Shown: positions 26,686-37,778 of the stretch, one piece after another
Numbering within the stretch: position 1 is the first letter of the stretch
How the letters are laid out: the number at the start of each line of letters is the position of its first letter
DNA from: Neolewinella aquimaris
Lineage (GTDB): Bacteria > Bacteroidota > Bacteroidia > Chitinophagales > Saprospiraceae
Direction: 5' to 3'
Assembly (NCBI RefSeq): GCF_014197245.1
Contig: NZ_JACIFF010000001.1
Span: forward strand, 930,001 to 994,000
Length of the DNA stretch: 64,000 nt
Translations under genes and position numbers: made by a program
Notes under the pieces: generated by a model
Seen by the model: only the letters and a program-made list of their open reading frames with translations
Told to the model about the DNA's origin: nothing
The model's database searches: none

Positions 26686-27624
26686 ATGAAAGCATTATTA
26701 GGCGGTATTGGCTTCGGACTGGTGTTCCTGATTTTCTGGCTGGTCCTGTTGAGCACGGGACGGCAGCAGGAAGCAACTTCCGCCCAACTGTCAACGGAGG
26801 TGTCGCCACCCACGACGGGCCTACCCCAACTGGTACGCGCCATCGACCTCACGGGCCCCTTTACTTTCGCAGGCCAGGAGGTTCCCGTGGATAATTTCGA
26901 CGTCCGGGAGCGGCTCGACCTGGAACTAACGCGCAACGCCTATTTCCACCGCAATACCCTACTGTTGCTCAAACGCCGCACCCGCTACTTCCCCACCATC
27001 GAACGCATTCTTGCGGAGGCGGGCGTGCCGGACGACCTGAAGTACCTCGCCGCGGCGGAAAGCACCCTCACCGAAGCCGTCAGTCCGGCGGGAGCCAAGG
27101 GAGTGTGGCAGTTCATGGCTCCGACGGGCCGCGCTTACGGACTGCGGATCGACGGGGAAGTTGATGAGCGCTTTCACCTGGAAAAGGCCACCCGCGCTGC
27201 GACCCTTTACCTCAAGGATTACTACAAGAAATTCGAAGACTGGCATAAGGTGGCCGCTGCCTACAATATGGGCGGCCCTAACCTAAGCAAGTGGCTCGAG
27301 CGCCAGCGGGCGGAGGCGATCTACGACCTCGACATCAATGCGGAAACGATGCAGTACGTTTTCCGGATCGTCGCACTCAAAACCATCCTGGAGGACCCTG
27401 AGTCTTTCGGCTATCACCTGGAGGCATCGGATACCTACCCAAGCCTCGATGACTTCCGCACCGTGACCGTCGATCGCTCCGTATCCAACCTTGGCGATTT
27501 TGCCCTCGCCCAGGGAACCACCTACCGCCTGCTCAAGCGGTACAATCCCTGGCTGATCAGCGGAAGCCTGAGCGTGGATCCGGATAAGCCCGTGGAAGTC
27601 CGTATTCCGACCGGATCAAACTGA
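26686..27624 (+). CDS. Membrane-anchored lytic murein transglycosylase (MltD/SLT type)
   Basis: 312 residues. One N-terminal membrane segment (LLGGIGFGLVFLIFWLVLLS). The SLT domain has YFPTIERILAEAGVPDDLKY, then AAAES with catalytic Glu near residue 125, SPAGAKGVWQFMAPTGRAYG, and AAAYNMGGPNLSKWLERQ. It cleaves the MurNAc-GlcNAc bond of peptidoglycan with anhydro-product formation. The C-terminus (YRLLKRYNPWLISGSL) resembles the start of a LysM-like module but is too short for a full one. Followed after 43 bases by the GH3-type adenylase gene. Confidence 0.9.
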   Translation: MKALLGGIGFGLVFLIFWLVLLSTGRQQEATSAQLSTEVSPPTTGLPQLVRAIDLTGPFTFAGQEVPVDNFDVRERLDLELTRNAYFHRNTLLLLKRRTRYFPTIERILAEAGVPDDLKYLAAAESTLTEAVSPAGAKGVWQFMAPTGRAYGLRIDGEVDERFHLEKATRAATLYLKDYYKKFEDWHKVAAAYNMGGPNLSKWLERQRAEAIYDLDINAETMQYVFRIVALKTILEDPESFGYHLEASDTYPSLDDFRTVTVDRSVSNLGDFALAQGTTYRLLKRYNPWLISGSLSVDPDKPVEVRIPTGSN

Positions 27625-27667
27625 GACTAGCCTACCTTTAGTCCGCCCGAGCCACAACCTTTCGATC

Positions 27668-29146
27668 GTGAAGAAGTCCAGTCTGCTTAAACCCTACGCC
27701 CACTACCTGCGTCGCCGCATCCGGTACCGCGCCGGTTTCGCGGTGGAGATGCAGGAGGAAATCAGGAAAGACCTGGTGCGCACAGCGCGCAATACCGCCT
27801 TCGGGAAGGATCATTCGTTCGACCGGATCAAGACTTACGCCGACTTCAAACGCCACGTACCGATCGGAGACTACGAGGCGTTCCGCTCCTACTTCGACCG
27901 CACTAAAGCCGGCGAGGCCGACGTGTGCTGGCCGGGCAAGCCACGCTATCTGGCCAAAACCAGCGGCACCACCAGCGGCGTCAAGTACATCCCCCTCACC
28001 CGGGACAGCCTCCCCAATCACTTCGGGTCCGCCCGCAACGCCCTGTTCAATTACGTTGCCGAGACGGGTCACTCCCGCTGGCTGGACGGAAAAATGATCT
28101 TCCTCAGCGGCAGTCCCGAAATGGGATCTACCAACGGGATCCCGACCGGGCGGCTCTCCGGCATCGTCAACCACGAGGTACCCGCCTGGCTGAGAACCAA
28201 CCAGCTGCCCTCCTACCCGACCAATTGCATCGAGGACTGGGAAACCAAACTGGAGGCCATCGTGGACGAAACCATTGGTGCCGACATGCGCCTCATCAGC
28301 GGCATCCCGCCCTGGGTACAGATGTACTACGAACGGCTACTGGCCCGCAGCGGCAAACGGACGATCAAGGAACTGTTTCCCAACTTCGAGATGTTTGTCT
28401 ACGGCGGCGTCAACTTCGAACCCTACCGGGAATCGCTGGAACGGCTCGTCGGGGAGCGCATTCCCAGCGTAGAGACCTACCCGGCCAGCGAGGGTTTTTT
28501 AGCCTACCAGGACAGTCAAACCGAACCGGGCCTGTTGCTCAACACCGCCAGCGGCATCTTCTTCGAGTTCGTGCCGGCCGAGGAGGTTTTTTCGGACAAT
28601 CCGCCCCGGCTCTCGCTCGGTGAAGTGGAAGTAGGTAAGAACTACGCGGTGATCCTGTCTACCACCGCCGGACTGTGGGGTTACAACCTGGGCGATACGG
28701 TCGAATTCGTAAGCACCGAGCCCCACCGCATCCTGGTCACCGGCCGGGTTAAGCACTTCATCAGTGCCTTCGGCGAGCACGTCATCGGCAAGGAGGTGGA
28801 GTCCGCCCTGCTGCGGGTCGCACAGGAGCACAGCGTGAGCGTCACGGAATTCACCGTGGCGCCGCAGGTAAATCCGGAATCGGGCCTCCCCTACCACGAG
28901 TGGTTTGTGGAATTCGGTACCCCGCCAGCGGACCTGGCTGCCTTCGCGGCGGCCGTAGACCGAGAAATGGTGGAGGAGAACCTGTACTACCGCGACCTGA
29001 TCGAGGGTAAAATCCTGCGACCGCTGGTGATGCGCGAGCTTCCCGCGGGGGCGTTCCGCGAGTACATGAGAAGTCAGGGCAAACTGGGAGGGCAGAATAA
29101 AGTGCCCCGGCTCTCCAACGATCGGGCGCTGGTGGACCGGCTGTGA
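27668..29146 (+). CDS. GH3 auxin-responsive-promoter family acyl-adenylating protein
   Basis: 492 residues from GTG 27668. It belongs to the GH3 family of adenylate-forming enzymes (named after plant GH3 acyl-amido synthetases, not glycoside hydrolase 3). Visible: FGKDHSFDRIKTYADFKRHV, the ATP loop KTSGTTSGVKYIPLTRD, FVYGGVNFEPYRESLERLVG, ETYPASEGFLAYQD, YNLGDTVEFVSTEPHRILVT and SAFGEHVIGKEVESALL. Bacterial members have no settled substrate. Single gene; a short promoter-like stretch TACCTTTA occurs upstream at about 27634. Confidence 0.92.
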   Translation: MKKSSLLKPYAHYLRRRIRYRAGFAVEMQEEIRKDLVRTARNTAFGKDHSFDRIKTYADFKRHVPIGDYEAFRSYFDRTKAGEADVCWPGKPRYLAKTSGTTSGVKYIPLTRDSLPNHFGSARNALFNYVAETGHSRWLDGKMIFLSGSPEMGSTNGIPTGRLSGIVNHEVPAWLRTNQLPSYPTNCIEDWETKLEAIVDETIGADMRLISGIPPWVQMYYERLLARSGKRTIKELFPNFEMFVYGGVNFEPYRESLERLVGERIPSVETYPASEGFLAYQDSQTEPGLLLNTASGIFFEFVPAEEVFSDNPPRLSLGEVEVGKNYAVILSTTAGLWGYNLGDTVEFVSTEPHRILVTGRVKHFISAFGEHVIGKEVESALLRVAQEHSVSVTEFTVAPQVNPESGLPYHEWFVEFGTPPADLAAFAAAVDREMVEENLYYRDLIEGKILRPLVMRELPAGAFREYMRSQGKLGGQNKVPRLSNDRALVDRL

Positions 29147-29191
29147 TCCGCGCCGAATTTCCTTAGCTTAGCGGCGAACTACATTCCACCT

Positions 29192-31438
29192 ATGCGCACC
29201 ATTTATTCTTTGCTTTTTGCCACCTTGGCCTGCACCTGCGTCCGCGCCCAAACGCCCACCTTTTCTTTCCTGAGCGACGAGCAGAATGAGTTTGTGGCCT
29301 CCGAGATCCAGCGGCTGACTCTCAAGCAGAAAGCAGGACAAATGACGCAAGTGGCGGTCGACCTGGTGTTCGAAGGACAAACGTACGTGCTTACGGTCCC
29401 GCCCGTCTTCAGCGAGGAAAAACTCAACCACGTCATTGGTGAACAGGAGATCGGCTCGATCCTGAACGTGCCGAGCCGCTCGATCCCCACCCCCGCCGAA
29501 TACCGGGAATACATCGGAAAGATCCAGGAAAAGGCAATGGCAACCACCGGCGTACCGGTCATTTATGGCCAGGACGCAGTGCACGGTGCCAACTACGTCA
29601 AGGGAAGCACGCTCTACGCCCAGCCCCTCGGCGTGGCCGCCAGTTTCAATACGGAACTCGCGACCGAACTGGCACGCATCACCGCCTACGAGTTGAAGGC
29701 GGCCAGCATACCGTGGAACTTTAGCCCGGCGATGGACGTCGGTCGCCACCCCGCCTGGCCCCGTACCTGGGAAAGTTTTGGAGAGGACACGTACGTCAAC
29801 CAACAATTCGGGCTGGCGATGCTGCACGGATACCAGGGCGATGGCATCAGCGGCAAGGACAATGTGGTCGCCTGCCTGAAGCACTTCACCGGCTACGGCG
29901 CCCCCGCCAGCGGACGGGACCGTACCCCGGCCTACCTGCCCGAACGGCAACTGCGCGAACACTACTTGCCGCAGTTCCAGGCCGCCATCGACTCCGGTGC
30001 CATCACCATCATGATCAACTCCGGCGAGATCAACGGCGTCCCCGTCCATACGAGTAAGGAATTGCTGACGGACATCCTGAGAAACGAAATGGGCTTTGAA
30101 GGCCTGCTGGTGTCCGACTGGCAGGACGTCCGCTACCTCTACGAACGCCACAAAGTCGCAAGCAACCTTAAGGAAGCCGTACGAATGGCCATCGGGGCGG
30201 GAATGGACATGAGCATGACCGCCGTGACCACCGAATTTCCGGACGTGGTGGTCGAACTGGTGCAGGAAGGCGAACTTTCCGAAAGCCGTATCGACACCTC
30301 GGTAGCCCGGATCCTGGCCGTGAAGGTCGCGCTCGGCCTGTACGAAAAGAACGTGTGGGATCCGGAGGAATTTCCTGATTTCGGCGGCGAGCGCTTTGCC
30401 CGCAAGGCCCTGCAGTCGGCCGAGGAAGCGATCGTCCTACTCAAAAACGACGGATTGCCGCTGCCCATCGCGGCCGATCAGCGAATCCTCGTCGTCGGGC
30501 CCACTGCCGACAACATGCGCAGCCTCAACGGAGGGTGGACCTACAGCTGGCAGGGACAGGAGGCCGACCGGTATCTGGAGGACTTTCACACCATCCGGGA
30601 AGCCATTCAGCGTCAGTTTCCGGGGCGGGTTACCTACGCGTCAGGGGCCAGCTTCGATACCCTGCAGGACGTGACCACCGCGGTGTCGCTCGCCCGGGAA
30701 TCCGACATCATCGTCCTGTGCGTCGGGGAGTTGTCCTACACCGAAGATCCGGGCAACATCAATTCCCTGGTGCTTCCCCTTGCCCAGCGCACCCTGTTTG
30801 ACGAACTGCACCAGGTCGGTAAGCCCATCGTTCTCGTCATGGCGGCGGGTCGTCCGCGCCTGATGACCGGGCTTGCCAATCGCTCCAAAGCCGTGCTCTT
30901 CGCGCCCTACCCCGGCCCACGCGGGGGAGAAGCCATTGCTTCTATCCTGTCCGGCCGGATCAATCCCAGTGGTCGACTGCCCCTCACCTACCCCCGTCAT
31001 ACCAACGCCCTGGTACAGTACGACCACAAGCCCACCGAAGCCCGCAACGGGACCTACAACCCGCTGTTTGAGTTTGGCTACGGCCTCAGCTACACTGACT
31101 TTGTCTACTCCGATCTCAGCGTAAGCAGCCGGGTCATGAACCCCAACGACACCATGGAAATCTCCGTGCGGGTGACCAACGAAGGTCAGCGGGCGGGCAA
31201 GCATTCGGTCCTGCTCTACACGTCGGACCTGGTGGCCAGCGTGACCCCCAGCGTAAAGCGGCTGCGCAAATTCACCAAGATTCACCTGGAACCCGGTGAG
31301 AATCAGATCGTGACGTTCAACCTAATGCCACGGGACATTTCCTTCGTCGGGCGCGACAACCGGGCGATCACCGAACCAGGCACCTTCCGCATTTCGATCG
31401 GAGAACTGACGGCGGAGTTTGACTACGAGCCTGAGTAG
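29192..31438 (+). CDS. bglX: GH3-family beta-glucosidase (BglX-like)
   Basis: 748 residues. Signal peptide MRTIYSLLFATLACTCVRAQ. Glycoside hydrolase 3 N-terminal barrel with VPVIYGQDAVHGANYVKGST, PAMDVGRHPAWPRTWESFGE, NVVACLKHFTGYGAPASGRD and GFEGLLVSDWQDVRYLYERH (nucleophile Asp near 309). Then the C-terminal alpha/beta domain (EEAIVLLKNDGLPLPI, LCVGELSYTEDPGN) and a fibronectin-III-like tail (AGKHSVLLYTSDLVASVTPS). Likely periplasmic, releasing glucose from beta-glucosides. The signal-peptide codons overlap copy 4 of the 20-bp element. Convergent with the amidohydrolase gene after 18 bases. Confidence 0.93.
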   Translation: MRTIYSLLFATLACTCVRAQTPTFSFLSDEQNEFVASEIQRLTLKQKAGQMTQVAVDLVFEGQTYVLTVPPVFSEEKLNHVIGEQEIGSILNVPSRSIPTPAEYREYIGKIQEKAMATTGVPVIYGQDAVHGANYVKGSTLYAQPLGVAASFNTELATELARITAYELKAASIPWNFSPAMDVGRHPAWPRTWESFGEDTYVNQQFGLAMLHGYQGDGISGKDNVVACLKHFTGYGAPASGRDRTPAYLPERQLREHYLPQFQAAIDSGAITIMINSGEINGVPVHTSKELLTDILRNEMGFEGLLVSDWQDVRYLYERHKVASNLKEAVRMAIGAGMDMSMTAVTTEFPDVVVELVQEGELSESRIDTSVARILAVKVALGLYEKNVWDPEEFPDFGGERFARKALQSAEEAIVLLKNDGLPLPIAADQRILVVGPTADNMRSLNGGWTYSWQGQEADRYLEDFHTIREAIQRQFPGRVTYASGASFDTLQDVTTAVSLARESDIIVLCVGELSYTEDPGNINSLVLPLAQRTLFDELHQVGKPIVLVMAAGRPRLMTGLANRSKAVLFAPYPGPRGGEAIASILSGRINPSGRLPLTYPRHTNALVQYDHKPTEARNGTYNPLFEFGYGLSYTDFVYSDLSVSSRVMNPNDTMEISVRVTNEGQRAGKHSVLLYTSDLVASVTPSVKRLRKFTKIHLEPGENQIVTFNLMPRDISFVGRDNRAITEPGTFRISIGELTAEFDYEPE
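29230..29249 (-). repeat. Dispersed 20-bp element, copy 4
   Basis: On the minus strand GGGCGCGGACGCAGGTGCAG, one mismatch (position 6) to the consensus. It encodes the signal peptidase region ACTCVRAQ of the beta-glucosidase, where convergence on a common signal-peptide sequence is an alternative. Confidence 0.5.
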
Positions 31439-31456
31439 ACCCGGATAGGGAATATT

Positions 31457-33022
31457 CTATTTTTTCGCCTCGCGTACCATAGTTTTTACCGCCTCCCGTA
31501 GCTTGACGGCATCGTAGACGATCCCGTCCTTGATGGTGTAGCGAATGCCCTGGGTGGTGGTGACTTCATTGTCCTCCGTCAGGCGGGTGGCTCCGGTACC
31601 GTACAGCACCTTTAGGTCGGCCAGCGGATTTTCGGCGACCAGCACGATGTCGGCCAGCTTTCCAGCTTCGATGGTGCCGATCTGATCGTCCACGCCGAGG
31701 GCCTCGGCCCCGTTGAGGGTAGCGGAACGGACTACTTCGAGCGGATGGAAGCCCGCCTCCCGCAGCAGTTCCAGTTCACGGATGTAGCCAAAGCCGTACA
31801 GTTGGTAGATGTAACCCGAGTCCGAGCCGGCCGTCACGCGACCGCCGCGGTTTTTGTACTCGTTCACGAAGGTCATCCACAGTTCGTAATTTTTCTTCCA
31901 GTCGACCTCCTGCTCCGTACCCCAGTTGTGCCAGTAGCTGCCGTGGCTGATGCGGCTCGGTGCATAAAATTTAAGGAGACTGGGCAGGGTGTATTCCCGG
32001 TGCCAGTCGGCATTCCGCGCGCGCATCACGTCGCGGTTGGCGTCGTAGATGTTGAAGGTGGGGTTGAGGGTGAAGTCCAGTTCCAGCAACTCGTTCATTA
32101 CGGCATTCCAGTGGTCGCTGTAGGGTTCCGCGGCCTGTTGCCACAGTTTGCCCGCCTCACCGAAGCGGTGTTGCTCGTTCTGGTAGTTGTAGTCTACGGG
32201 ATAGTCCTGCACGGTGCGGTCGGCAAAGAGGGCTTCGGGCAGTCCGTACCAGTGTTCCATGGTGGTGAGTCCGGCCCGGGCGGAGTGCAGTACGTTCCAG
32301 CGACCTACGTTGGTCTGGGCGTGGTGGCAGGCACTGCGCAGCCCGAGTTCCTTATTGGTTTCCAGGGCGGCCTGCATCAGGTCGGGGCGGGCGCCGAAAA
32401 GTTTTATGCCGTCGCTCCCCTTTTCCTTGTTCTCCCGAACCCATTCCTTCACCTCGTCGGTGGTGGTGAACGGCTCTTCGCGTCCCTGTCCGAAGCCGGT
32501 GTAGGCGAAGATCCGGGGGGCGGCAATCTCGTTTGCGGCGGACCGGCGTTTGTGATCCAGGGTCCAGTCGATGCCGTTAAAGCTGCCGGGTTCGCGCACC
32601 GTGGTGATGCCGTGGCCGAGCCAGAGTTTGTAGACGTAATCGGGGGTCGTACCCTGGGCCGTGCCGCCGGTATGCCCGTGCATGTCCACGAAGCCGGGCA
32701 GGGCGTACATTCCGCTGGCATCGATCTCGCGGCCGCCTTCCTTCAGTTTGGGCCGGTTACTTGCATCGATGGGTACGCCAGGGAAGCCGACGGTAGACGC
32801 CGACACGATCCGGTTTTGCTCGATCACGATGTCTACCGGTCCGATGGGGGGTGCGGCGTTGCCGTTGATCAGCGTTACCCCGCGAATGATCAGCTGGACG
32901 TAGGGTCCCGCGCCGTATTCGTCGCCCCGATCCGTGGCAGTTGACATTTGGGCGGGGGCGCGGGTGCAACAGAAGGTGATAAGAAGCAATAGCGACAGGG
33001 AGCGCGCAGTTATGGTATTCAT
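31457..33022 (-). CDS. Secreted amidohydrolase family protein
   Basis: 521 residues from ATG 33022 (MNTITARSLSLLLLITFC). Signal peptide ending RAPAQ. Metal-dependent amidohydrolase: GFVDMHGHTGGTAQGTTPDY (HxH), KEKGSDGIKLFGARPDLMQA, GLRSACHHAQTNVGRWNVLH, and GGRVTAGSDSGYIYQLYGFG (Asp of the active site), with an imidazolonepropionase-like C-terminus (LNGAEALGVDDQIGTIEAGK, LADIVLVAENPLADLKVLYG). Substrate unknown, possibly a peptide-like amide. The signal peptide is encoded by copy 5 of the 20-bp element. Divergent from the DUF3098 gene. Confidence 0.87.
   Translation of the reverse strand: MNTITARSLSLLLLITFCCTRAPAQMSTATDRGDEYGAGPYVQLIIRGVTLINGNAAPPIGPVDIVIEQNRIVSASTVGFPGVPIDASNRPKLKEGGREIDASGMYALPGFVDMHGHTGGTAQGTTPDYVYKLWLGHGITTVREPGSFNGIDWTLDHKRRSAANEIAAPRIFAYTGFGQGREEPFTTTDEVKEWVRENKEKGSDGIKLFGARPDLMQAALETNKELGLRSACHHAQTNVGRWNVLHSARAGLTTMEHWYGLPEALFADRTVQDYPVDYNYQNEQHRFGEAGKLWQQAAEPYSDHWNAVMNELLELDFTLNPTFNIYDANRDVMRARNADWHREYTLPSLLKFYAPSRISHGSYWHNWGTEQEVDWKKNYELWMTFVNEYKNRGGRVTAGSDSGYIYQLYGFGYIRELELLREAGFHPLEVVRSATLNGAEALGVDDQIGTIEAGKLADIVLVAENPLADLKVLYGTGATRLTEDNEVTTTQGIRYTIKDGIVYDAVKLREAVKTMVREAKK
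32950..32969 (+). repeat. Dispersed 20-bp element, copy 5
   Basis: GGGCGGGGGCGCGGGTGCAA, exact match to the consensus. On the coding (minus) strand it gives CTRAPAQ at the signal peptide cleavage site of the amidohydrolase. Confidence 0.7.
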
Positions 33023-33091
33023 GCCGTGAAGGTAACAGCCTACCCCGCTATTTCCCTTACCTTCGCCCCGCGTAGTAAGAACGTCGTACAT

Positions 33092-33427
33092 ATGAGCAAG
33101 CGTAACAAGCAGAAGAACCGATCAGGCACCGTGGCCGAGCCCGCCGCCGAACCGGTCCGCATCGTGGCCACGCCCAAGGTCAAGGATTCCCGGGCTGCTC
33201 CGGATCGTGCCGTTCGCCCCCTGGTTTTTGGTTCAGAGACCTACAAGTGGCTCGGCATCGGATTTTTGCTCGTTGTGGTCGGCTTCCTCCTCATGATCGG
33301 TGGTCGCGACGCCGATCCAAGCGTGTTCGACGCTGAGGCGATCTATAGTTTCCGCCGCATCACCCTGGCCCCGCTCATCATTCTCGCCGGCCTCGGGGTG
33401 ACCACCTACGCGATCTTTAAAAAATAG
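33092..33427 (+). CDS. DUF3098 family membrane protein
   Basis: 111 residues from ATG 33092 (MSKRNKQKN); the open frame upstream is leader, with a promoter-like TACCTTCG near 33058. A charged N-terminal 45 residues, then VFGSETYKWLGIGFLLVVVG, GGRDADPSVFDAEAIYSFRR and a second membrane segment (LAPLIILAGLGVTTYAIF). The DxxxFDxxxIYSFRRI pattern marks DUF3098, normally encoded beside uppP and truB in Bacteroidota, as here (3 bases to uppP). Function unknown; the position suggests a cell-envelope role. Confidence 0.88.
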   Translation: MSKRNKQKNRSGTVAEPAAEPVRIVATPKVKDSRAAPDRAVRPLVFGSETYKWLGIGFLLVVVGFLLMIGGRDADPSVFDAEAIYSFRRITLAPLIILAGLGVTTYAIFKK

Positions 33428-33430
33428 CCC

Positions 33431-34225
33431 GTGAGCGATTTGTTGCGCGCCCTGATCCTTGGCATTGTCCAGGGCCTAACCGAGTTTCTTCCCGTGAGTA
33501 GCAGCGGTCACCTGGAACTGACGAAGTGGCTATTCAACGACGACAGCCTCGCCGCCGACAGTATGTTGATGACCGTCACCCTCCACGCAGCCACCGCACT
33601 GGCGACCATGGTCGTCTTTCGCAAAGACATCGGGGAAATTTTTCGGGACCTGCTCAAGTTCGAATGGAACACGGGAACGAAGTTTTCCCTGCTGATCATC
33701 GTGAGTATGATCCCCGCCGCCATAGTGGGCATCATGTTCGACGAGCTGCTCACTACGCTGTTCGACCGACAGATCGTGCTGGTCGCCTTCATGCTCATCG
33801 TCACCGGTCTACTGCTTTTTCTGGCCGACCGGGCCAAGCGTACCGAGAAAAGCGTCGACTGGACCGATGCGATCCTCATCGGAATCGCGCAGGCGATCGC
33901 CATCCTACCCGGCATCAGCCGCTCCGGTGCGACCATCTCTACCAGCGTGCTGTTGGGCATCGATCGGGAGAAGTCGGCCCGCTTCTCCTTCCTCATGGTG
34001 GTGCCCCTCATCCTCGGCAAGATTGCGAAGGACCTGATTGACGGGGACTTCACCTCCACGAACTCCGCGGTTGAATTGACCGTTGGCTTCATCGCTGCCT
34101 TCTTTACGGGCATTGCCGCCTGTGTCTGGATGATCAAATTGGTAAAAAAAGCAGAACTTAAGTACTTCGCCTACTACTGCTTCGCCGTCGCACTGATCGT
34201 GCTGGCGGTAATGACCATTTCCTAA
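33431..34225 (+). CDS. uppP: Undecaprenyl-diphosphatase
   Basis: 264 residues from GTG 33431. It recycles the lipid carrier undecaprenyl pyrophosphate for peptidoglycan and glycan synthesis, at the inner membrane. Signature 1: GLTEFLPVSSSGHLEL; signature 2: LPGISRSGATISTSVLLGI. About eight hydrophobic segments, usual length for the family. Second gene of the DUF3098-uppP-truB operon, with 3-base gaps on both sides. Confidence 0.96.
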   Translation: MSDLLRALILGIVQGLTEFLPVSSSGHLELTKWLFNDDSLAADSMLMTVTLHAATALATMVVFRKDIGEIFRDLLKFEWNTGTKFSLLIIVSMIPAAIVGIMFDELLTTLFDRQIVLVAFMLIVTGLLLFLADRAKRTEKSVDWTDAILIGIAQAIAILPGISRSGATISTSVLLGIDREKSARFSFLMVVPLILGKIAKDLIDGDFTSTNSAVELTVGFIAAFFTGIAACVWMIKLVKKAELKYFAYYCFAVALIVLAVMTIS

Positions 34226-34228
34226 ACT

Positions 34229-36426
<2,198 letters not shown>

Positions 36427-36457
36427 CTATAGGTATGCCACAATATAGGAACGGTGG

Positions 36458-37672
36458 CTATACCCGGACGAGGTCGATGAGCTGTTCGTAGTTTTCGATC
36501 AGCTTTTCACCCAGTACCCTGCGGTCGTAGTGACGGTAGAATGCAGCGTAGGCGTTCCGACCGATGCGCTCCAGCTGCCGTCCGCGGCCGATGCATTCTT
36601 CGATGACCTGGGCAAACTGGGCCGGGGTATCGGCGATGAACAGGTCCCGACGGTTGCGGGCCCGTATGCCCTCCAGTCCGACGGTGGTAGCGATCACCAC
36701 GCGACCGAGCGACATCGCTTCGAGAATCTTGGCCCGCATACCGCCGCCGCTAAGCAGGGGCACTACGCTGATGCTGTGGGCGGCAACGAAATCGCAGCTG
36801 TTCGGCACCTCCCCGTGAATGACCACGTTCTGCATCCGCAGCTGGCTGATGCTGTGGGGCATATTCCGGCCGGCAATGTGAAATTTCACCTGCGGGCAAC
36901 GGCTGCGAACCTCGGGCCAAACTTCGTTCAGGAACCACTGCAGCCCCTCCAGATTGGGCATCCAGTCGAGGGAGCCGATAAAGTGTAAGTCAGGCGAGGA
37001 GGCGTAGCTGTCGTAGGTCGGCGGACCGCACCTGGTTTCCAGTCCAATCGGAAGCACGAACGACCTGCCCCGGTACCCGAGGCGTTCGAAGTGCTTTTTG
37101 TCGCGGTGGGTGATGGGCAGCAACAGGTCGTACTGGTTGAGCTGACTGCGCTCGTATTCCCGCAATTGCTTGGTGAGGTGACGCAGGTACCACCGTTTTG
37201 GCGCGAAGGAGATGTTCTCGCAGCACCGCTCCCAAATTTCGTGCTCTACGTTATGCGACCGCATGACTACCTGGGCCGATGAGTGCTTCCGAATGGTGCC
37301 GAGGTAAGGCGCCAGGTACAGCGTCTCCAACTGCACGATGTCAAAATCTACCTCCCGCAGCCAGTATTCCAGCGCGTCGTGGTAAGATTGCTGGTGGAAC
37401 CGGCTGATGTGGTAGGAGGTCCCACGCACGAGGTTGGTGGCCGCGTCTACCGGACTCACGTTGTTATCGATTGCCACGGTACGCACTTCGTGGTAGTGGT
37501 CCATCTCCGGGGGAAGCTCAAGTCCCGCGAAGAAGTGCTTCGAGGTGTTCATAGCCAGGAGACTGACCTGGCAGCCCAGTTCGCTCAGGCTCTTGGTCAG
37601 GCCGTGAATGGCCAGACTCTCCCCGTCCATAAGGGGAAAGGGGAACTTTTTCGTCAGGACCAGTAGTTTCAT
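36458..37672 (-). CDS. Glycosyltransferase family 4 protein
   Basis: 404 residues. GT-B fold: MKLLVLTKKFPFPLMDGESL, an N-terminal half with FDIVQLETLYLAPYLGTIRK and VMRSHNVEHEIWERCCENIS, and a C-terminal half with LHFIGSLDWMPNLEGLQWFL, VKFHIAGRNMPHSIS and VVPLLSGGGMRAKILEAMSL (the E of the EX7E-like nucleotide-sugar loop), then VVIATTVGLEGI. It resembles Bacteroidota family 4 transferases with the SLDWMPN motif. Acceptor unknown. Lies 106 bases after the M1 peptidase gene on the same strand; that gap holds nothing I recognise. Confidence 0.9.
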   Translation of the reverse strand: MKLLVLTKKFPFPLMDGESLAIHGLTKSLSELGCQVSLLAMNTSKHFFAGLELPPEMDHYHEVRTVAIDNNVSPVDAATNLVRGTSYHISRFHQQSYHDALEYWLREVDFDIVQLETLYLAPYLGTIRKHSSAQVVMRSHNVEHEIWERCCENISFAPKRWYLRHLTKQLREYERSQLNQYDLLLPITHRDKKHFERLGYRGRSFVLPIGLETRCGPPTYDSYASSPDLHFIGSLDWMPNLEGLQWFLNEVWPEVRSRCPQVKFHIAGRNMPHSISQLRMQNVVIHGEVPNSCDFVAAHSISVVPLLSGGGMRAKILEAMSLGRVVIATTVGLEGIRARNRRDLFIADTPAQFAQVIEECIGRGRQLERIGRNAYAAFYRHYDRRVLGEKLIENYEQLIDLVRV

Positions 37673-37778
37673 CGGGCGTCAGTCTGTAGGGTGTGGTGGT
37701 ATACTTTCAGGATAGCCTTTACTCCCGGAACGTGGCCTGGGGCCGCCGTTTGCACCAGAACTATGGTGAAAATTTTCG

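Noticed and set aside
29168-30151. 327-residue minus-strand ORF
   Set aside because: Shadow of the beta-glucosidase gene, whose sequence is clearly conserved.
31745-32944. 399-residue plus-strand ORF
   Set aside because: Shadow of the amidohydrolase gene; valine/glycine-rich without motifs.
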